Source: Emcibacter sp.
GTDB taxonomy: Bacteria > Pseudomonadota > Alphaproteobacteria > Sphingomonadales > Emcibacteraceae
DNA: 64,000 bases
Assembly: GCA_021774785.1 (NCBI GenBank)
Contig: JAJFIQ010000016.1
Span: 88,451 to 152,450, forward strand
Reading direction: 5' to 3'
Numbering within the stretch: the first letter of the stretch is position 1; each line of letters begins with the position of its first letter. Shown in pieces: positions 9,449-18,374 of this stretch. The notes under the pieces were generated by a model. It had not been told where the DNA came from. It searched no databases and saw only the letters and a list, made by a program, of their open reading frames with translations. A program made the translations under genes and the position numbers.

Positions 9449-10837
9449 ATGACATCACTCACCTGTTTTAAAGCCTATGATGTTCGTGGACAGCTTGGCA
9501 AAGAACTTAATGAAGATATTGCTTACCGTATTGGTCGGGCGTTTGGGAAATTTCTTCAACCACTAGGAGTGCCTAAAAAGGTTGTCATTGGCGGTGACGT
9601 TCGGCTGACGTCTGACGAACTCAAGAATGCCGTCACGATGGGGCTTGTGGATGCGGGTGTGGATGTTATTGATCTTGGCATGACAGGTACGGAAGAGGTT
9701 TATTTTGCTACCAATTATTTAAAAGTTGATGGTGGTGTTGAGGTGACAGCCAGTCATAACCCAATGAATTATAATGGTATGAAACTGGTACGGGAGGGGT
9801 CGCGACCCATCAGTTGTGATAACGGGCTTTGGGATATAAAACGCCTTGCGGAAGAAAACATTTTTGATGAACCCGTAACAAAGGCTTCTGTTACAAAAAT
9901 GTCTGTACTTGAGGCTTACATAGATCATTTAATGACCTATGTAGATGTTAGCAATTTCAAGCCACTCAAACTGGTGGTTAATGCCGGCAATGGTGCGGCA
10001 GGGCCTGTGGTCGATGCTCTAGAAGGCCGTTTCAAGGCTCTAAATATACCCTTGGAATTGATTAAAATAAATCATGAACCCGATGGGAGTTTCCCCTGTG
10101 GAATTCCCAATCCGATGCTTGTTGAAAATCGTGAGGATACGAGGGCTGCCGTACTGGCACATGGTGCCAATATGGGAATTGCATGGGACGGAGATTTTGA
10201 TCGATGTTTCTTGTTTGATGAAAAGGGTCAGTTCATTGATGGTTATTATATCGTCGGTTTGCTGGCGGAGGCTTTTCTGCAAAAAAATCCCGATGAAAAA
10301 ATAATTTATGATCCCCGTCTCACCTGGAATACCATTGATCTTGTGACTGATGCTGGCGGCAGGGCAATACAGGCCAAATCTGGCCACTCCTTTATGAAAG
10401 AGAGCATGCGTACCGAAGATGCTATTTATGGTGGGGAAGTGAGCGCGCATCATTATTTTCGGGATTTTTCTTATTGTGATAGTGGCATGATTCCGTGGTT
10501 GCTGGTCACTGAAATATTGTCAAAAAGGGGTGGGGCTCTCTCGGAAATGGTCTCAAGTCGTATTGCAGCTTATCCTTCTTCAGGGGAGATTAATAGCCAG
10601 ATAGAGAATCCGGAAGAAGCAATCCAGCGGGTGCAGAATCACTATGGGTCTAATGCTATCAACATTGATTATACCGATGGCATTAGCCTTGAATTTGATC
10701 AGTGGCGCTTTAGTCTCAGGTGTTCCAATACCGAACCAGTGGTTCGTCTGAATGTTGAGGCAAGGGGAGATTTTGAGATGATGGTAAAGAAAACCAAAGA
10801 AGTTTTATTGCTTCTTCGTCAAGGGATTGCCCGGTAA
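9449..10837 (+). CDS. manB: Phosphomannomutase/phosphoglucomutase
   Basis: A 462-residue alpha-D-phosphohexomutase, interconverting mannose 1-phosphate and mannose 6-phosphate (often also the glucose phosphates). All four domain signatures are present: the active-site serine loop [13 protein letters not shown], the magnesium loop DGDFDR, the sugar-specificity loop [10 protein letters not shown] and the phosphate-binding loop RCSNTEP. An AAAGGT ribosome site lies 6-11 bases before ATG 9449. It would take mannose 1-phosphate from the GH130 enzyme into central metabolism. No phosphomannose isomerase is present in the window. A role in cell-envelope sugar synthesis is also possible, but the position at the end of the mannoside locus favours catabolism. 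Confidence 0.88.
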   Translation: MTSLTCFKAYDVRGQLGKELNEDIAYRIGRAFGKFLQPLGVPKKVVIGGDVRLTSDELKNAVTMGLVDAGVDVIDLGMTGTEEVYFATNYLKVDGGVEVTASHNPMNYNGMKLVREGSRPISCDNGLWDIKRLAEENIFDEPVTKASVTKMSVLEAYIDHLMTYVDVSNFKPLKLVVNAGNGAAGPVVDALEGRFKALNIPLELIKINHEPDGSFPCGIPNPMLVENREDTRAAVLAHGANMGIAWDGDFDRCFLFDEKGQFIDGYYIVGLLAEAFLQKNPDEKIIYDPRLTWNTIDLVTDAGGRAIQAKSGHSFMKESMRTEDAIYGGEVSAHHYFRDFSYCDSGMIPWLLVTEILSKRGGALSEMVSSRIAAYPSSGEINSQIENPEEAIQRVQNHYGSNAINIDYTDGISLEFDQWRFSLRCSNTEPVVRLNVEARGDFEMMVKKTKEVLLLLRQGIAR

Positions 10838-11022
10838 CTTCTCCATGACGAACCAAGTCCACCTCCAAGTGACGCAATGAATGTGGATATTTGTTGTCTA
10901 TAACGATAGCAGATGAATGATCTTTGACGCGTTCTTGAAATAACAATATGTGCCAGTCATACTGAGAAGCGGGTGTCTTGTCTCAAGCGAGATAATAAGT
11001 TAATTTGACACTGCCATAATAT

Positions 11023-11037
11023 ATTACAAAATGTAAT
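11023..11037. promoter_or_regulatory. Dyad upstream of the CoA-transferase promoter
   Basis: ATTACA-AAA-TGTAAT is a perfect 6-base inverted repeat with a 3-base centre, 30 bases upstream of the predicted -35 box. Position and shape suit an activator site of LysR or similar type. The regulator is unknown. Confidence 0.35.
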
Positions 11038-11067
11038 GAACCATTGATTATTCGTCGCTTGCTTTTT

Positions 11068-11096
11068 TTGATAATTTTTTGTTCACTGTTTATAGA
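11068..11096 (+). promoter_or_regulatory. Predicted sigma-70 promoter of the CoA-transferase genes
   Basis: TTGATA (11068-11073), a 17-base spacer and TATAGA (11091-11096): each box is one base from consensus. It lies about 180 bases before the first start codon, so it would give a long leader. Confidence 0.45.
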
Positions 11097-11275
11097 ATAT
11101 CCAAACGTATATCTTGTTGGAAGCCATTATTGCCGTTGTATACGATAGAGTTTTATGGAAAACGTGATGCGGGACAATGTATTAACGCAAGGCATAGCTG
11201 TATGTATTGTTGTTCGGAAATCAATCCGCTGTGACAGATTTTCCAACCGCCCATTAATCAAGATGAGTTTTTATA

Positions 11276-11986
11276 ATGATTGACAAGCGTATTAAGACTG
11301 TTGCCGAAGCTATTGCTGATATAACGGACGGATCTGTTGTAATGATTGGTGGTTTTGGTGAGGCTGGCAGCCCATCCGAATTGATTCATGCCCTGATTGA
11401 TCACGGGGCCAAAGACCTGACCGTAATTAATAATAATACGGGTAATGGTGAGGTAGGGCTTGCCGCCCTGATCGGTAATGAACAGGTGAGTAAAATGATC
11501 TGCTCTTACCCGCGATCCAGCCATTCAAAAGTTTTCCCTACGCTTTATCGTGCGGGAAAAATAGCACTTGAGATTGTACCACAAGGAACCCTTGCCGAAC
11601 GTATTCGTGCAGGAGGGGCAGGGATTCCGGCCTTTTATACCGCAACTACCGTGGACACGCCATTGGCGGACGGCAAGGAAATCCGAAATATTGATGGTCG
11701 TGATTATGTTCTGGAATACGGGTTGAAGGCCGATTTTGCATTGATAAAATGTGAAAAGGCTGATCGTCTGGGTAACTTGATTTACAATAAAACTGCTCGA
11801 AATTTTAATCCGATCATGTGCACAGCCGCTAATACGACGATAGTGCAGGCTAGAAAAATTGTTGCTGTAGGTGACCTTGATCCAGAAATTGTTGTGACAC
11901 CAAATGTGTATGTCGATCGTGTTGTTGAGGTCGCTAACCCCGTGATTGAATCGCAACTCGTTGAAGAGGGGGTGTGTTACATATGA
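11276..11986 (+). CDS. pcaI: 3-oxoacid (3-oxoadipate) CoA-transferase subunit A
   Basis: Alpha subunit of a two-subunit succinyl-CoA-dependent CoA-transferase. The 236 residues carry the glycine-rich IGGFGEAGSPSELI near residue 24, the NNNTGNGEVGLAALI segment and VVPQGTLAERIRAGGAGIPAF, all typical of PcaI and ScoA. Similarity in recalled sequence is closest to PcaI, the subunit acting on 3-oxoadipate in the beta-ketoadipate pathway, but ScoA (acetoacetate) is a near relative and substrate is not settled. Its stop overlaps the start of subunit B (ATGA). No other beta-ketoadipate genes lie nearby, so the pair stands alone between two sugar loci. Confidence 0.85.
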   Translation: MIDKRIKTVAEAIADITDGSVVMIGGFGEAGSPSELIHALIDHGAKDLTVINNNTGNGEVGLAALIGNEQVSKMICSYPRSSHSKVFPTLYRAGKIALEIVPQGTLAERIRAGGAGIPAFYTATTVDTPLADGKEIRNIDGRDYVLEYGLKADFALIKCEKADRLGNLIYNKTARNFNPIMCTAANTTIVQARKIVAVGDLDPEIVVTPNVYVDRVVEVANPVIESQLVEEGVCYI

Positions 11987-12651
11987 ACACTGAAAATTCA
12001 AAGGTAAAAGGCTGGACACGGGAACAGATGGCGGAGCTTGCTGCTATGGATATCCCCGATGGGTCATATGTTAATCTTGGCATAGGTATTCCGGAATTGG
12101 TGGCGAAATTTGTACCAGAGGACCGTGAATTTATCTATCATACGGAGAATGGATTGCTGGGTATGGGCCCTGCACCGGAGCCGGGCCAAGAAGATTCTGA
12201 ACTGATTAATGCGGGCAAAAAAGCTGTGACCGCACTCCCCGGCGCAAGTTTTTTTCACCATGGGGATAGTTTTACCATGATCCGTGGGGGTCATATTGAT
12301 GTCTGCGTATTGGGTGCCATGCAGATTTCACAGGAAGGGGATTTGGCAAATTGGTCTACAGGGGCGCCCGATGCCATTCCGGCGGTCGGCGGTGCTATGG
12401 ATTTGGTGGCGGGTGTTAAAACCATATTTGTCATCAGCCAGCACACCACTAAAAATGGTGTGGCGAAACTTGTTGAAAAATGTAGCTATCCCTTGACGGG
12501 TAAAAAGGTTGTCACCCGTGTTTTCTCTGATTTGGCGATTATTGATGTAACGCCTGAAGGGTTTCGTGTACGTAGGTTAGCCCCCGGTATTACCTTTGAA
12601 GAGGTTTGTGAAAAAACTGATGCACCGCTTTTGCCCATTAAGGCGTATTAA
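11983..12651 (+). CDS. pcaJ: 3-oxoacid (3-oxoadipate) CoA-transferase subunit B
   Basis: Beta subunit that supplies the catalytic glutamate, seen in the signature HTENGLLGMGP (about residue 43). Further conserved blocks are FFHHGDSFTMIRGGHID, GDLANWSTG and VGGAMDLVAG, all family hallmarks. ATG 11983 is chosen because GAGGGGG (11966-11972) sits 10 bases upstream and the ATGA overlap with subunit A is usual; a GTG at 11974 is too close to that ribosome site. Together the subunits move CoA from succinyl-CoA to a 3-oxoacid such as 3-oxoadipate or acetoacetate. Confidence 0.85.
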   Translation: MNTENSKVKGWTREQMAELAAMDIPDGSYVNLGIGIPELVAKFVPEDREFIYHTENGLLGMGPAPEPGQEDSELINAGKKAVTALPGASFFHHGDSFTMIRGGHIDVCVLGAMQISQEGDLANWSTGAPDAIPAVGGAMDLVAGVKTIFVISQHTTKNGVAKLVEKCSYPLTGKKVVTRVFSDLAIIDVTPEGFRVRRLAPGITFEEVCEKTDAPLLPIKAY

Positions 12652-12871
12652 GAAGTCAGCGAGCATAAGCAGAAAACGGCTGTGTTTTTGAACGGGCAAA
12701 AAATTTACCCAGTGGCGTTAGCCGTAATATTTTGCCGCGCGGTAAGGCTTTATGTGGTGTGCAATCAATGTCGTGAATTAGTCAAGGGAACTCCTATTGG
12801 CACAGGGTGTTGAATTTAATCTGGATTAATTAAAGTGGGCTGCTCAATATCTATGTTTTAGATAGTGTCCG

Positions 12872-13771
12872 CTATCGCTCCGCCCATAGCCAGGCGGCAC
12901 CCCTGACACCGCTTGAATCACCGTGTTCGGCCTTAATGACAGGTGTGTTGAAGACATCGGAAAATACCCATTTTGACATTTCTATGGGGAGATCCGCATA
13001 TATTTCCGTGACATTGGAAACACCACCGCCCATAACGATGACATCAGGATCAAGAATATTTACCACAAGGGCCAACCCTCTTGCAGCCCGGTTAATAAAT
13101 TGCTCGTAAGTTTTTTTTGCTGATATGTTTCCGGCTCTCATCTGTGTGATGATTTCTTCCAGTGTTATTGTATCGCCTGTTGTTTTACAATGCTCTCTCG
13201 CAATGCTGCTGCCCGAAATATATGTCTCAAGACAACCCTGCTTTCCACAATAACAGGGATTGCCGGGCAATTCTTCCGGGGTCGGCCAGGGAAGGGGGTT
13301 ATGCCCCCATTCACCGCTGATACGATGCCGTCCTGAGATGACTTTTTTATCTATGGCAATGCCGGCACCGCAACCGGTACCAAGGATAACCGCAAAAACA
13401 TTGTTATAATTTGCTCCGGCTCCGTCTATGGCCTCCGATATGGCGAAACAGTTGGCATCATTCGTGACGCGCACCTCCCGCTTAAGGGCATGAGAAACAT
13501 CCTGATCAAGCTTTTGTCCAATGAGCCATGTGGAATTGGCATTCTTTACAAGGCCTGTCGCAGGGGATATGGCACCGGGTATGCCAAGGCCAATAGTGCC
13601 TTTCATTCCCACTTCAATCTCTATATCCAGAATCAAGCGGCAAATCGCTTCGATACCTGCTTGATAATCCCCTGGGGGGGTTGGTACCCGGATGCGGGAT
13701 AGTTCGATACCATCTTTTGTTAGTGCGATGCCCTCTATTTTTGTGCCGCCAAGATCAATCCCAATATACAT
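12872..13771 (-). CDS. mak: Mak-type ROK manno(fructo)kinase
   Basis: Cytoplasmic ATP-dependent fructokinase, 299 residues, close to E. coli Mak throughout as I recall that sequence. It opens with MYIGIDLGGTKIEG (phosphate loop), followed by GLGIPGAISP, the catalytic Asp in TNDANCFA, GTGCGAG and the zinc site made of the His in GEWGHNPLPW and the cysteines of CYCGKQGC. It ends with HGDSSGVRGAAWLW. It starts 4 bases after the amylosucrase stop, with AAAGG as a distant ribosome site, so the two form one operon. The fructose it phosphorylates would come from sucrose cleavage by that neighbour. Confidence 0.9.
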   Translation of the reverse strand: MYIGIDLGGTKIEGIALTKDGIELSRIRVPTPPGDYQAGIEAICRLILDIEIEVGMKGTIGLGIPGAISPATGLVKNANSTWLIGQKLDQDVSHALKREVRVTNDANCFAISEAIDGAGANYNNVFAVILGTGCGAGIAIDKKVISGRHRISGEWGHNPLPWPTPEELPGNPCYCGKQGCLETYISGSSIAREHCKTTGDTITLEEIITQMRAGNISAKKTYEQFINRAARGLALVVNILDPDVIVMGGGVSNVTEIYADLPIEMSKWVFSDVFNTPVIKAEHGDSSGVRGAAWLWAER

Positions 13772-13775
13772 TTGT

Positions 13776-15620
13776 TTATGCCTTTAACCATATGCAGTGA
13801 TAAGGGGCCAAAGCCAGCCCCTGCGAAAGATCATATCTTGCGCCCGTGAATTGTTCAATAAGTGGTATAGACAACTCATTCTTTGTTATAAACTCAGATG
13901 ATAATTTTTGCGATTCCGGCGAAAAATTAGCCAGTACCAGAAATAATCCCTCTGGGCATTTCCTGACAAAAGCGAAAATATGTGAATTGCCACTATCCAA
14001 GATCAGTGTCGGCACATCTGCATGCAATAATGGTTGTTTTTTCCTGAGCTGCGTCATTTCACGAATATCTGAAAAAATTTGTCTGCGGGTGTTTTTTAGT
14101 TTTACATTTTCCACTTGATTATTGTCCGGCAAAGCGGGCCGGTGCAGCCACCGGTCATCGGTTACGGGATCAAGCTTATTATAGTCATAATCGTTAAACA
14201 GACCAATTTCCTCACCCATGAATATAAGGGGAATGCCGCCAAAGGCGAAAATAATTTTGTAAAGCATCATGATACGTGAAATAGCGGTGTTTATGTCTGC
14301 TTCATTTCCGCATTCCATGGCCTTCTCAAGCCCCGCCAATGACGCTAACGTACCATTTGTGCCATGAAAAGCATCCTTTCTGGATATCTGAAAAGCTTGA
14401 CCGCGAGCAAAGCTGCCTTCAGTTTGACCTTCATAGAAGTCATTTAGTTTTTTTAAATCATCCTTATTGGCCGCCCATGATGCCCCTTCATCATCTGTTA
14501 AAGCACCCCAGCCGATATCATCATGGCATCTGAGATAAGTTATCCAGCTTGTCCCCAAGGGCTTTTGCGGCAAAGATTTAAGCATGGCTGACATGCGCAG
14601 GACATCCCCGGTTGCCAGACTGTCCCAAAGAGCCGCCATCAATGCATTGTGATAGGATAATTGGCATTCCGGCTTTTTGCCTGCCGTATCACCCAGATAT
14701 TTACTGATATATCTTGCGCCGACAATGGCTTCCGCTTTCAGACAAACAGCAGGCGCGGCAAGAGACATAACCGCTCGAAAAACCTGTAGCAGTTTATGGG
14801 TTTCCGGTAAATTCAGACAATTTGTACCTTTTTTCTTCCAGAGATAGGCGGTGGCATCAAGTCGGAATACCTGTATTCCTTTATTGGCCAGTGAAAGTAT
14901 GGCCTTCAACATTTCCAGAAAGACATTGGGGTTTTTATAATTTAAATCCCATTGGTAATAATAGAAGGTTGTCCAGACCCAGCTTTTCGTTTCTTCAAAA
15001 TAGGTAAAATTTCCCGGTGACGTTTCAGGCAGGACCTCGTTCAGCGTATTTTCATATTCTTTTGTCGTCGCTTCATCATCGAAAAAATAATAAAAATCCC
15101 TGTAATAAGGGTCGCCCGCCATGGCTTTTTGTGCCCACTTATGGTCCATGGCCGTATGATTGAACACAAAATCAATGCATGGGCTAATTTCATTTTCTTT
15201 TAGGGTTCTGGTCAGCTTCTCCAGATCATCCATTGAACCGTATTTGGGATTTGTTGCATAATAATCCGCAACGGCAAAGCCTCCGTCGTTATGTCCCTTG
15301 CGGGGCTTTAGTGCAGAGAGAAGATGAAGGTAAGTGACACCCAGTTCCTTCAAGTAAGGAATTTTCTTGTTAATGCCGCTAAAATCACCCGCAAAGCGGT
15401 CCACGTAACACATATAGGCCATCATGTCCGGCTTAAGGTACCAGTCTTGATTATAGGATTTTCTGATATTATCCAGATCAAGAAGATACGCTGGCCTTTG
15501 GTCAATAGAGGCGTCAATAATTTTGAATATTTTTAACAGCCACAGGTCAAATTCCGGCAGATGTCCGTAGAGATCCCGCAAAATATTTGAAATCACATCT
15601 TTATTTTTTTTGTAATTCAT
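13776..15620 (-). CDS. GH13_4 amylosucrase / sucrose hydrolase
   Basis: Sucrose-cleaving GH13 subfamily 4 enzyme, about 614 residues, close to the usual length. Amylosucrase transfers the glucosyl unit to a glucan, whereas sucrose hydrolase releases free glucose and fructose. Counting from an alternative TTG at 15626, the barrel shows CIDFVFNH (150-157), nucleophile D257 in VFRLDATAYLW, acid/base E299 in CLKAEAIVG and D369 in YLRCHDDIGW. The substrate-side motif LKPRKGHNDGGFAV is typical of the subfamily. There is no signal peptide, so it acts after import. ATG 15620 is a cautious start, since no clear ribosome site exists. The gene sits between a receptor terminator and mak. Transferase versus hydrolase activity cannot be read off. 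Confidence 0.88.
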   Translation of the reverse strand: MNYKKNKDVISNILRDLYGHLPEFDLWLLKIFKIIDASIDQRPAYLLDLDNIRKSYNQDWYLKPDMMAYMCYVDRFAGDFSGINKKIPYLKELGVTYLHLLSALKPRKGHNDGGFAVADYYATNPKYGSMDDLEKLTRTLKENEISPCIDFVFNHTAMDHKWAQKAMAGDPYYRDFYYFFDDEATTKEYENTLNEVLPETSPGNFTYFEETKSWVWTTFYYYQWDLNYKNPNVFLEMLKAILSLANKGIQVFRLDATAYLWKKKGTNCLNLPETHKLLQVFRAVMSLAAPAVCLKAEAIVGARYISKYLGDTAGKKPECQLSYHNALMAALWDSLATGDVLRMSAMLKSLPQKPLGTSWITYLRCHDDIGWGALTDDEGASWAANKDDLKKLNDFYEGQTEGSFARGQAFQISRKDAFHGTNGTLASLAGLEKAMECGNEADINTAISRIMMLYKIIFAFGGIPLIFMGEEIGLFNDYDYNKLDPVTDDRWLHRPALPDNNQVENVKLKNTRRQIFSDIREMTQLRKKQPLLHADVPTLILDSGNSHIFAFVRKCPEGLFLVLANFSPESQKLSSEFITKNELSIPLIEQFTGARYDLSQGLALAPYHCIWLKA

Positions 15621-15651
15621 TTCCAAACAAACATATTAAATGAGCGATTAT

Positions 15652-15684
15652 AATAAAAAGTCCGGGGTTTTATGCCCCGGACTT
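15652..15684 (-). terminator. Rho-independent terminator of the sucrose receptor gene
   Basis: A perfect 10-base-pair stem: AAGTCCGGGG (15658-15667) pairs with CCCCGGACTT (15675-15684), loop of 7. On the minus strand it is followed by TTTTTATTATAAT. It separates the receptor from the amylosucrase-mak pair and may allow partial read-through. Confidence 0.85.
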
Positions 15685-15702
15685 CCTGTCTGTATGATTA
15701 GT

Positions 15703-18153
15703 TTAGAAAGAATATTTCAAACTTGCCGTGATAGAGCGTCCCGCAATGCTTCTTGCCCGAATGACACCATTAGCGGGGATAGAACCTTCTTCGGATTCTG
15801 TCAGGCCAATGACATCAAACAGGTTGTTGGCATTAACGGACAACCGTAGCCCTTCCACAACCTCAACATAAGCAAAAGCATTCACCTGTGCATAGCCCGG
15901 CATGACAAGCTGGTTGTCATCCTGAGCAAAGGAAGATGTGGTACCAATGACATTCGCCCCGACAGTGAAGCGGTCATAACTATAGGATGGGGTGAAGGAA
16001 TATATCAAATCCGCTTGTCTGCGCGGTGTATTACCTTCCAATGCGACATTAAGGGCGTCCTTGGAAATTTCAGCATCTGTGAATGTGACGCTTCCCCGGA
16101 TATCAAAACCGTTAATTTGATAAACGGCTTCCAGTTCTACACCTTTAGCCTTGAAAGTTCTGTCGACGAATTTCTGAGTTGTGGCCTCAAAATTCTGCTC
16201 CTCTGTTTTCGCATAAAAGAATGTGGCAAATACGCCCAGGTTATCTGCTCTGTATTTGACGCCTACTTCAATCTGGTTAACCATATCGACGGCATCTTCG
16301 TCACTGACGGAACCATCAGGGTTTATTTTGCCGAACAACAACCGGTCCGCATTGGCTCGTCCGCCCCGGCTATAGCGGGCAAAGGTGGCAAGGTCATCGG
16401 AAAAGGCATAGTTGGCTCCAAGAGAGTAAGACCAGTATGACCAATCATAATCAACAACGGAGGGGTTGGCATTATCTATAACTGAAACGCTCTGCTCCGG
16501 TACTGAAATTACCCCGTCCTGGTTAACATCAAGATTGGCAGACTGGACGGCACCGGCAAATGTACCAAAGGCATTACCACTGTCATAACGGATACTGGCA
16601 TCCACATTCAGTTTGTCCGTTTCCACAGACACAGAGGCATAGGGTGCGTCAATATCATAGGTGGTATCATAACTGCGTGTACAGCAATTGCCCCAGAAAG
16701 GAACACCAAAAGCAACCAGGCCATTATCCGTGACCAGATTGCCACTGGCATCTGTCACATCAATCAAGGCCGCATTGTCACCCTTTACTTCCAACAGAAA
16801 AGTATCCCAGACCCAATCCATATCTATGGTTTGTCTGGATTTATAATAACCGGCCATGAGATTAACGGTGGTATCACCATCCATATCCAAAGTTTTTTTC
16901 AGCCGTAAATCGTTGCTGAAATTCCCGAAATCATTAATTTCAACATTAAACAGATGGGTTCTCATCAGCAACCCATTGCCGTTCAGTCCGGCCGGGTTAC
17001 TTATCGCGTCACCGCCATTTGGTCCGTTGGCATAGCTTAATGTGGAGCCGGCACCGCCAATGGAATCTGCGATACCCTGTGCATCATCAACCTGTGACGG
17101 GAAAGGGGATACAAAACGTCCCCTGTTGCTTGTCACTCGTATTTTATCGGTGATGTTCAGGCCTTCAGCCAGATCAAAGGAAAACTCACCGCCAACACTG
17201 GTGGAGATTGGCCGCATACCATCTGAAATATCCGTGGTGCGGGGGTTATTGTCACCATTAAGGCCCAGAACTTTCTGGAAAAACACACTATGCGGTGTAT
17301 CCGACCCCGCGTCAAAACCAGCGACCGACCCCACGACAGGATCGCTATTTGATCCTGTTACGAGAACGGGCATGGGCAAAATTCCGACGGAGCGGTCATT
17401 CAGATGTTTGAAGTAAAGACGGACATAGCCGTTTTCAAATTCTTTGGTGACATTGGCCTTGATTTGCCCACCGGAATTTCCGTTATATCCAGACCTTCTG
17501 GGACCTTCACCTTCCCGGTAGAATCCGGCAACATGAAATCTCAAAGTGTCATTAATGGGGGTGCCATATTCGAAATCCACCCGCGTACTATTAAAATCAA
17601 GCCCGATAGTGGCCCCAATACTGCCACCGGCTTCTTCACCGGTTTTACTGATAAAATTAATCACGCCGCCCGGTGAGTTACTGGCAAATGTTGAGGCCGA
17701 ACCACCGCGGATGGATTCAATTCTGTCAATGGAATAATCCGCCCTTAAGAATATATCGGCATTGCCAAAGGCTATGTCACCAAATTCCATAACCGGATGA
17801 CCATCTTCATGCAGTTGAAGGAATTTTGCGCCACCGGCCGCCACTGGCAAACCGCGTACGGCAATATTAGCATTACCTTCGCCACCAGAGGATTCTGAAC
17901 GAATGCCCGGAATGTTGCGAAATATTTCTGCTGTGGAGCGGGGGGCATAATCGGAAATTTGTTCTGTTCCTATGGAACTTACAGATACGCTTGAATGTAG
18001 TTTTGTGGTTCCGCCTGCTGTACCCGTGACAACAATTTCATCCATCAAAAGTAGATCAACATCGTTATTTTCAGTGTCTTCTGCATAGGCACTGGTCGGT
18101 GTTATTAACATTGCCAGAGACACGCCGCAAAGTAATTTTGATATATTAGACAT
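15703..18153 (-). CDS. TonB-dependent receptor, probable sucrose receptor
   Basis: Outer-membrane receptor of 816 residues. The start is placed at ATG 18153 because GGGAGAA (18158-18164) lies just upstream and the protein then begins with a good signal peptide (cleavage near AYAED); the frame stays open for 44 codons further up but through the promoter. The plug domain shows MDEIVVTGTAGG, then NIPGIRSESSGGEGNANIAVRGLP and the GGSASTFASNSPGGVINFISKTG segment. The barrel ends with the C-terminal SLKYSF. Its place beside a sucrose-cleaving enzyme, a fructokinase and a LacI regulator matches Sux-type sucrose utilisation loci, so sucrose is the likely cargo. Twin operators lie in its promoter. Confidence 0.9.
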   Translation of the reverse strand: MSNISKLLCGVSLAMLITPTSAYAEDTENNDVDLLLMDEIVVTGTAGGTTKLHSSVSVSSIGTEQISDYAPRSTAEIFRNIPGIRSESSGGEGNANIAVRGLPVAAGGAKFLQLHEDGHPVMEFGDIAFGNADIFLRADYSIDRIESIRGGSASTFASNSPGGVINFISKTGEEAGGSIGATIGLDFNSTRVDFEYGTPINDTLRFHVAGFYREGEGPRRSGYNGNSGGQIKANVTKEFENGYVRLYFKHLNDRSVGILPMPVLVTGSNSDPVVGSVAGFDAGSDTPHSVFFQKVLGLNGDNNPRTTDISDGMRPISTSVGGEFSFDLAEGLNITDKIRVTSNRGRFVSPFPSQVDDAQGIADSIGGAGSTLSYANGPNGGDAISNPAGLNGNGLLMRTHLFNVEINDFGNFSNDLRLKKTLDMDGDTTVNLMAGYYKSRQTIDMDWVWDTFLLEVKGDNAALIDVTDASGNLVTDNGLVAFGVPFWGNCCTRSYDTTYDIDAPYASVSVETDKLNVDASIRYDSGNAFGTFAGAVQSANLDVNQDGVISVPEQSVSVIDNANPSVVDYDWSYWSYSLGANYAFSDDLATFARYSRGGRANADRLLFGKINPDGSVSDEDAVDMVNQIEVGVKYRADNLGVFATFFYAKTEEQNFEATTQKFVDRTFKAKGVELEAVYQINGFDIRGSVTFTDAEISKDALNVALEGNTPRRQADLIYSFTPSYSYDRFTVGANVIGTTSSFAQDDNQLVMPGYAQVNAFAYVEVVEGLRLSVNANNLFDVIGLTESEEGSIPANGVIRARSIAGRSITASLKYSF

Positions 18154-18233
18154 AATTTTCTCCCATATTTTTAATATTAACAATTTCCCCGACCTATCGC
18201 CATATCTGACAGGTCGCGGAAATAATAAAGTGA

Positions 18234-18262
18234 CACATAGCACTAATAACAACCGGTTGCAA
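18234..18262 (-). promoter_or_regulatory. Predicted promoter of the sucrose receptor gene
   Basis: On the minus strand: TTGCAA (18262-18257), 17-base spacer, TATGTG (18239-18234). The -35 box is part of the CAACCGGTTGCAA operator, so repressor binding would block it. The start codon is about 80 bases downstream. Confidence 0.45.
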
Positions 18263-18282
18263 TAGTAAAATACAACCGGTTG
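18250..18282. promoter_or_regulatory. Twin CAACCGGTTG operators between divergent sucrose genes
   Basis: The palindrome CAACCGGTTG, followed each time by CAA, occurs at 18250-18259 and 18273-18282, 23 bases apart. A central CpG in a symmetrical dyad is usual for LacI-family operators. They lie between the receptor gene and the SSS transporter gene and overlap a -35 box in each direction. The LacI protein encoded at 19.9-21.0 kb is the obvious candidate to bind them. Confidence 0.75.
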
Positions 18283-18308
18283 CAAATATTATTTTATTGA
18301 TCTATAGT
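18280..18308 (+). promoter_or_regulatory. Predicted promoter of the SSS transporter gene
   Basis: TTGCAA (18280-18285), 17-base spacer, TATAGT (18303-18308), about 65 bases before ATG 18375. The -35 box overlaps the right-hand operator. Confidence 0.5.
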
Positions 18309-18374
18309 CATTACGATAATAAAGAAATGATTCCGGAACTCAGAAATGATACCGTTGCTCAATCGGGAGGATAT

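Larger units (their letters stand above)
10838..11275. other. Intergenic region with candidate regulatory sites
   Basis: This 438-base gap lies between the phosphomannomutase and pcaI-like genes. I see no credible coding region in either strand. It holds a dyad at 11023-11037 and a promoter-like pair at 11068-11096, described separately. The first 180 bases show nothing I can interpret. Confidence 0.6.
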
